Source: a virus. From it: a stretch of DNA of 39,839 nt. Location: IMG/VR virus record IMGVR_UViG_3300023708_001000, positions 1 through 39,839 of that record, one strand, 5' to 3'. The notes beneath the pieces were generated by a model. It worked only from the letters and a program-made list of their open reading frames with translations, ran no database searches and was not told where the DNA came from. The translations under genes were made by a program, and so were the position numbers. Of this stretch, positions 38,630-39,839 are shown piece after piece (position 1 is the first letter of the stretch; every line of letters begins with the position of its first letter).

Positions 38630-38986
38630 TTAAACCAGCTCGCCCTGCTTGCCCATCAGCGAAGGCTGAGCGAGCGAGAGGGCGCCGTACTTGCCAACGT
38701 GCAGGACGGTGGCGCGCTTTTCTTCCTCACCGGACTTGCCGTCTAAGGTGGGCTTGACGAATTTGAGCGTGTGCTCGCAGCGCACCTGACCGGTGCCAGC
38801 AATCTGCGAAAACGACAGCTTGATGTTGACCTCGCCGACCTTGTCGTGGTCGGTGCAGGCTGCGGCCACCTGGGACAGGGCAATCGAGAGCTTGCGCTCA
38901 AAGATGCCGCCGTCCAGGTCGGTGAAAAACTCGGAAACATCGGTCGCGGCTGCAACGCTGATGGGAGTTGCTTTCTGGTCACTCAT
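38630..38986 (-). CDS. Conserved small protein next to DUF2303
   Basis: A 118-residue protein. The middle, DLDGGIFERKLSIALSQVAAACTDHDKVGEVNIKLSFSQIAGTGQVRCEHTLKF, looks like an alternating helix-strand domain; the tail is flexible (KPTLDGKSGEEEKRATVLHVGKYGALSLAQPS). Proteins of this type are commonly adjacent to DUF2303 in phages, with no defined function. A single-stranded DNA-related or recombination-accessory role is suggested only by the company of RecT. The start has an AGGAG site. Confidence 0.75.
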   Translation of the reverse strand: MSDQKATPISVAAATDVSEFFTDLDGGIFERKLSIALSQVAAACTDHDKVGEVNIKLSFSQIAGTGQVRCEHTLKFVKPTLDGKSGEEEKRATVLHVGKYGALSLAQPSLMGKQGELV

Positions 38987-39009
38987 GGTGTGCTCCTGGG
39001 TTAAAAAAA

Positions 39010-39213
39010 TCAGTTTTCAAGGTCGTTGTTGGCCACGCGCTCAACGGGCACGCCAGCTTCCACGTAGTCGGCCACATCGGCGGTGCTTGGGCGCTCGATC
39101 ACGAAGCGGTCTTTCATGAGGTGGCGCATCACCTGGGCCGGGCTGCCTGCGCGGATCAGGCGAATTTCATCGGGGCGGTCTTGGTCTTTGACAAGGTAGA
39201 TCAGGTAGTTCAT
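39010..39213 (-). CDS. Small hypothetical protein between RecT and the DUF2303 block
   Basis: A 67-residue soluble protein beginning MNYLIYLVKDQDRPDEIRLIRAGSPAQVMRHLMKDRF. A beta-alpha-beta pattern followed by an acidic end. A CAGGAAA ribosome site precedes the ATG at 39213; the in-frame extension to 39294 is a shadow of the recT reading frame. It is unrecognised. Short phage proteins with 'Yliy.vk......irLi.A.s.aqa.rh' are common next to RecT-family genes, suggesting linkage, not function. Confidence 0.75.
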   Translation of the reverse strand: MNYLIYLVKDQDRPDEIRLIRAGSPAQVMRHLMKDRFVIERPSTADVADYVEAGVPVERVANNDLEN

Positions 39214-39229
39214 GGTGTTTCCTGGTGGT

Positions 39230-39839
39230 TTAAATCGGGCTGTCGGCCGTGTCGTATTCCTGGCCGTCGGAGGCCACTTCGGTGTGCGGCACATCGATCA
39301 CGCCGTCGTCATCGGCCTGGGCAACCGCGGGGGCATCCTGGGCCTGATCCACCGCCTTTTGCAGGCGGCTGGGGCGTCGGGATGCGGACGGTTTTTCAGC
39401 CTCCTGTGCGGGCGCCTGGGCGGCTTGCGCAGGCTCTGCGGGCATAAACAGCTCGTCGTCTTCCTTGATCACACCGTCAATGTCGGTGGAGAGCGGCAGG
39501 CGTTTGCTGTGGCGGCGCACCACAGTTTTCTTGGCCATTTCAGCAAAGTCGGACACCCAGGGGCCGGACTGGCCAGATCGGCTGCGTGCGCGGATCTGGT
39601 TCACATCTTCAACGCTCATCACCTCGCGGGACTTTTCGCCGTCCTTCATGGTCACGATGGAGTAAACCGCGATCAGTTTGCCCCGATTGGCCAGCGCAGG
39701 CTTGTGCGTGATGTGTTCTTCGTCGCCCAGGCAGAAATCGAAGGTGTCGTTCTCGTAGACCGCCTGAACCGACCAGGTGCTGATTTCGCCCGAGTTGCGC
39801 ACCAGCTTCATGATGCCAGCGACCATCGGCATCCACTGC
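39230..39839 (-). CDS. recT: RecT-family single-strand annealing protein (partial)
   Basis: C-terminal part of a RecT-family DNA single-strand annealing protein, cut by the window edge. About 200 residues are visible. PMVAGIMKLVRNSGEISTWSVQAVYENDTFDF, HKPALANRGKLIAVYSIVTMKDG, REVMSVEDVNQIRARS, GPWVSDFAEMAKKTVVRRHSKRLP follow the family's order closely. A long Ala/Glu/Gln-rich, disordered tail (about the last 80 residues) ends SPI. RecT proteins pair complementary single strands during phage recombination and replication, usually with an exonuclease encoded alongside. The N-terminal part and any partner nuclease lie beyond the right edge. The frame continues upstream of the ATG at 39832, which is therefore not the start. 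Confidence 0.92.
   Translation of the reverse strand, partial: QWMPMVAGIMKLVRNSGEISTWSVQAVYENDTFDFCLGDEEHITHKPALANRGKLIAVYSIVTMKDGEKSREVMSVEDVNQIRARSRSGQSGPWVSDFAEMAKKTVVRRHSKRLPLSTDIDGVIKEDDELFMPAEPAQAAQAPAQEAEKPSASRRPSRLQKAVDQAQDAPAVAQADDDGVIDVPHTEVASDGQEYDTADSPI

Noticed and set aside
1-39839. CRISPR arrays, insertion sequences and rRNA genes
   Set aside because: No regularly spaced direct repeats, transposase genes with terminal inverted repeats, or rRNA-like sequences were recognised.

Overview
The window is a stretch of a tailed double-stranded DNA bacteriophage, most likely a short-tailed (podovirus-like) one. It has large and small terminase subunits, portal, scaffold, major capsid protein, connector and nozzle proteins, several fibre-like proteins, a lysis cassette and large Gly/Ala/Gln-rich internal (ejection) proteins. 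There is no sheath, baseplate or conventional long-tail tape-measure/tube set. High GC and the flavour of several small families (DUF2303, the 173-aa convergent-strand protein, the Cys-rich protein upstream of terminase) suggest a betaproteobacterial, Burkholderiales-like host; this is inference from family resemblance only. No bacterial chromosomal gene, integrase, tRNA, CRISPR array or insertion sequence was seen, so nothing marks it as a prophage.

Layout. (1) 1-4195, + strand: a small protein, a ParB-domain/DNA methyltransferase fusion, TerS, two small proteins and TerL. (2) 4185-9461: an HNN-motif protein, a PcfJ-like protein and the portal. (3) 9480-11167: an accessory block with two tiny proteins, a GroES-like co-chaperonin, a DUF2829 (Tad2-like) protein and a gp49/66-family protein. 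(4) 11186-14319: scaffold, a conserved unknown, a probable decoration protein and the capsid protein, ending at a terminator. (5) 14478-17249: small proteins, a lysine-rich DUF6496-like protein and a connector. (6) 17260-23328: fibre proteins, a ferritin-like helical protein and a fibre-assembly chaperone-like protein. (7) 23328-24844: lysis genes with an HNH/AP2 endonuclease between endolysin and holin. (8) 24936-36215: adaptor, another fibre-like protein, nozzle and three or four internal virion proteins, closed by a strong terminator. (9) 36254-39839, - strand: a leftward early/middle block with RecT (cut by the window edge), DUF2303, an AlpA-like DNA-binding protein and small membrane proteins, converging on the late genes.

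How it works together. The + strand is one long, tightly packed late transcription unit with many 4-base ATGA/GTGA overlaps. Terminator-like hairpins (about 9.8, 14.4, 15.9 and 36.25 kb) and promoter-like sequences (about 12.2, 15.9 and 24.9 kb) probably tune expression of capsid, connector and tail/ejection genes. The - strand block supplies recombination and regulation. Points most worth a second look are: the Tad2-like DUF2829 protein in the late operon, a phage GroES beside the capsid genes, a recurring xGG peptide motif shared by five otherwise unrelated proteins of the virion operon, a PcfJ-like domain beside the portal, and a ferritin/Dps-like small protein wedged between fibre genes.
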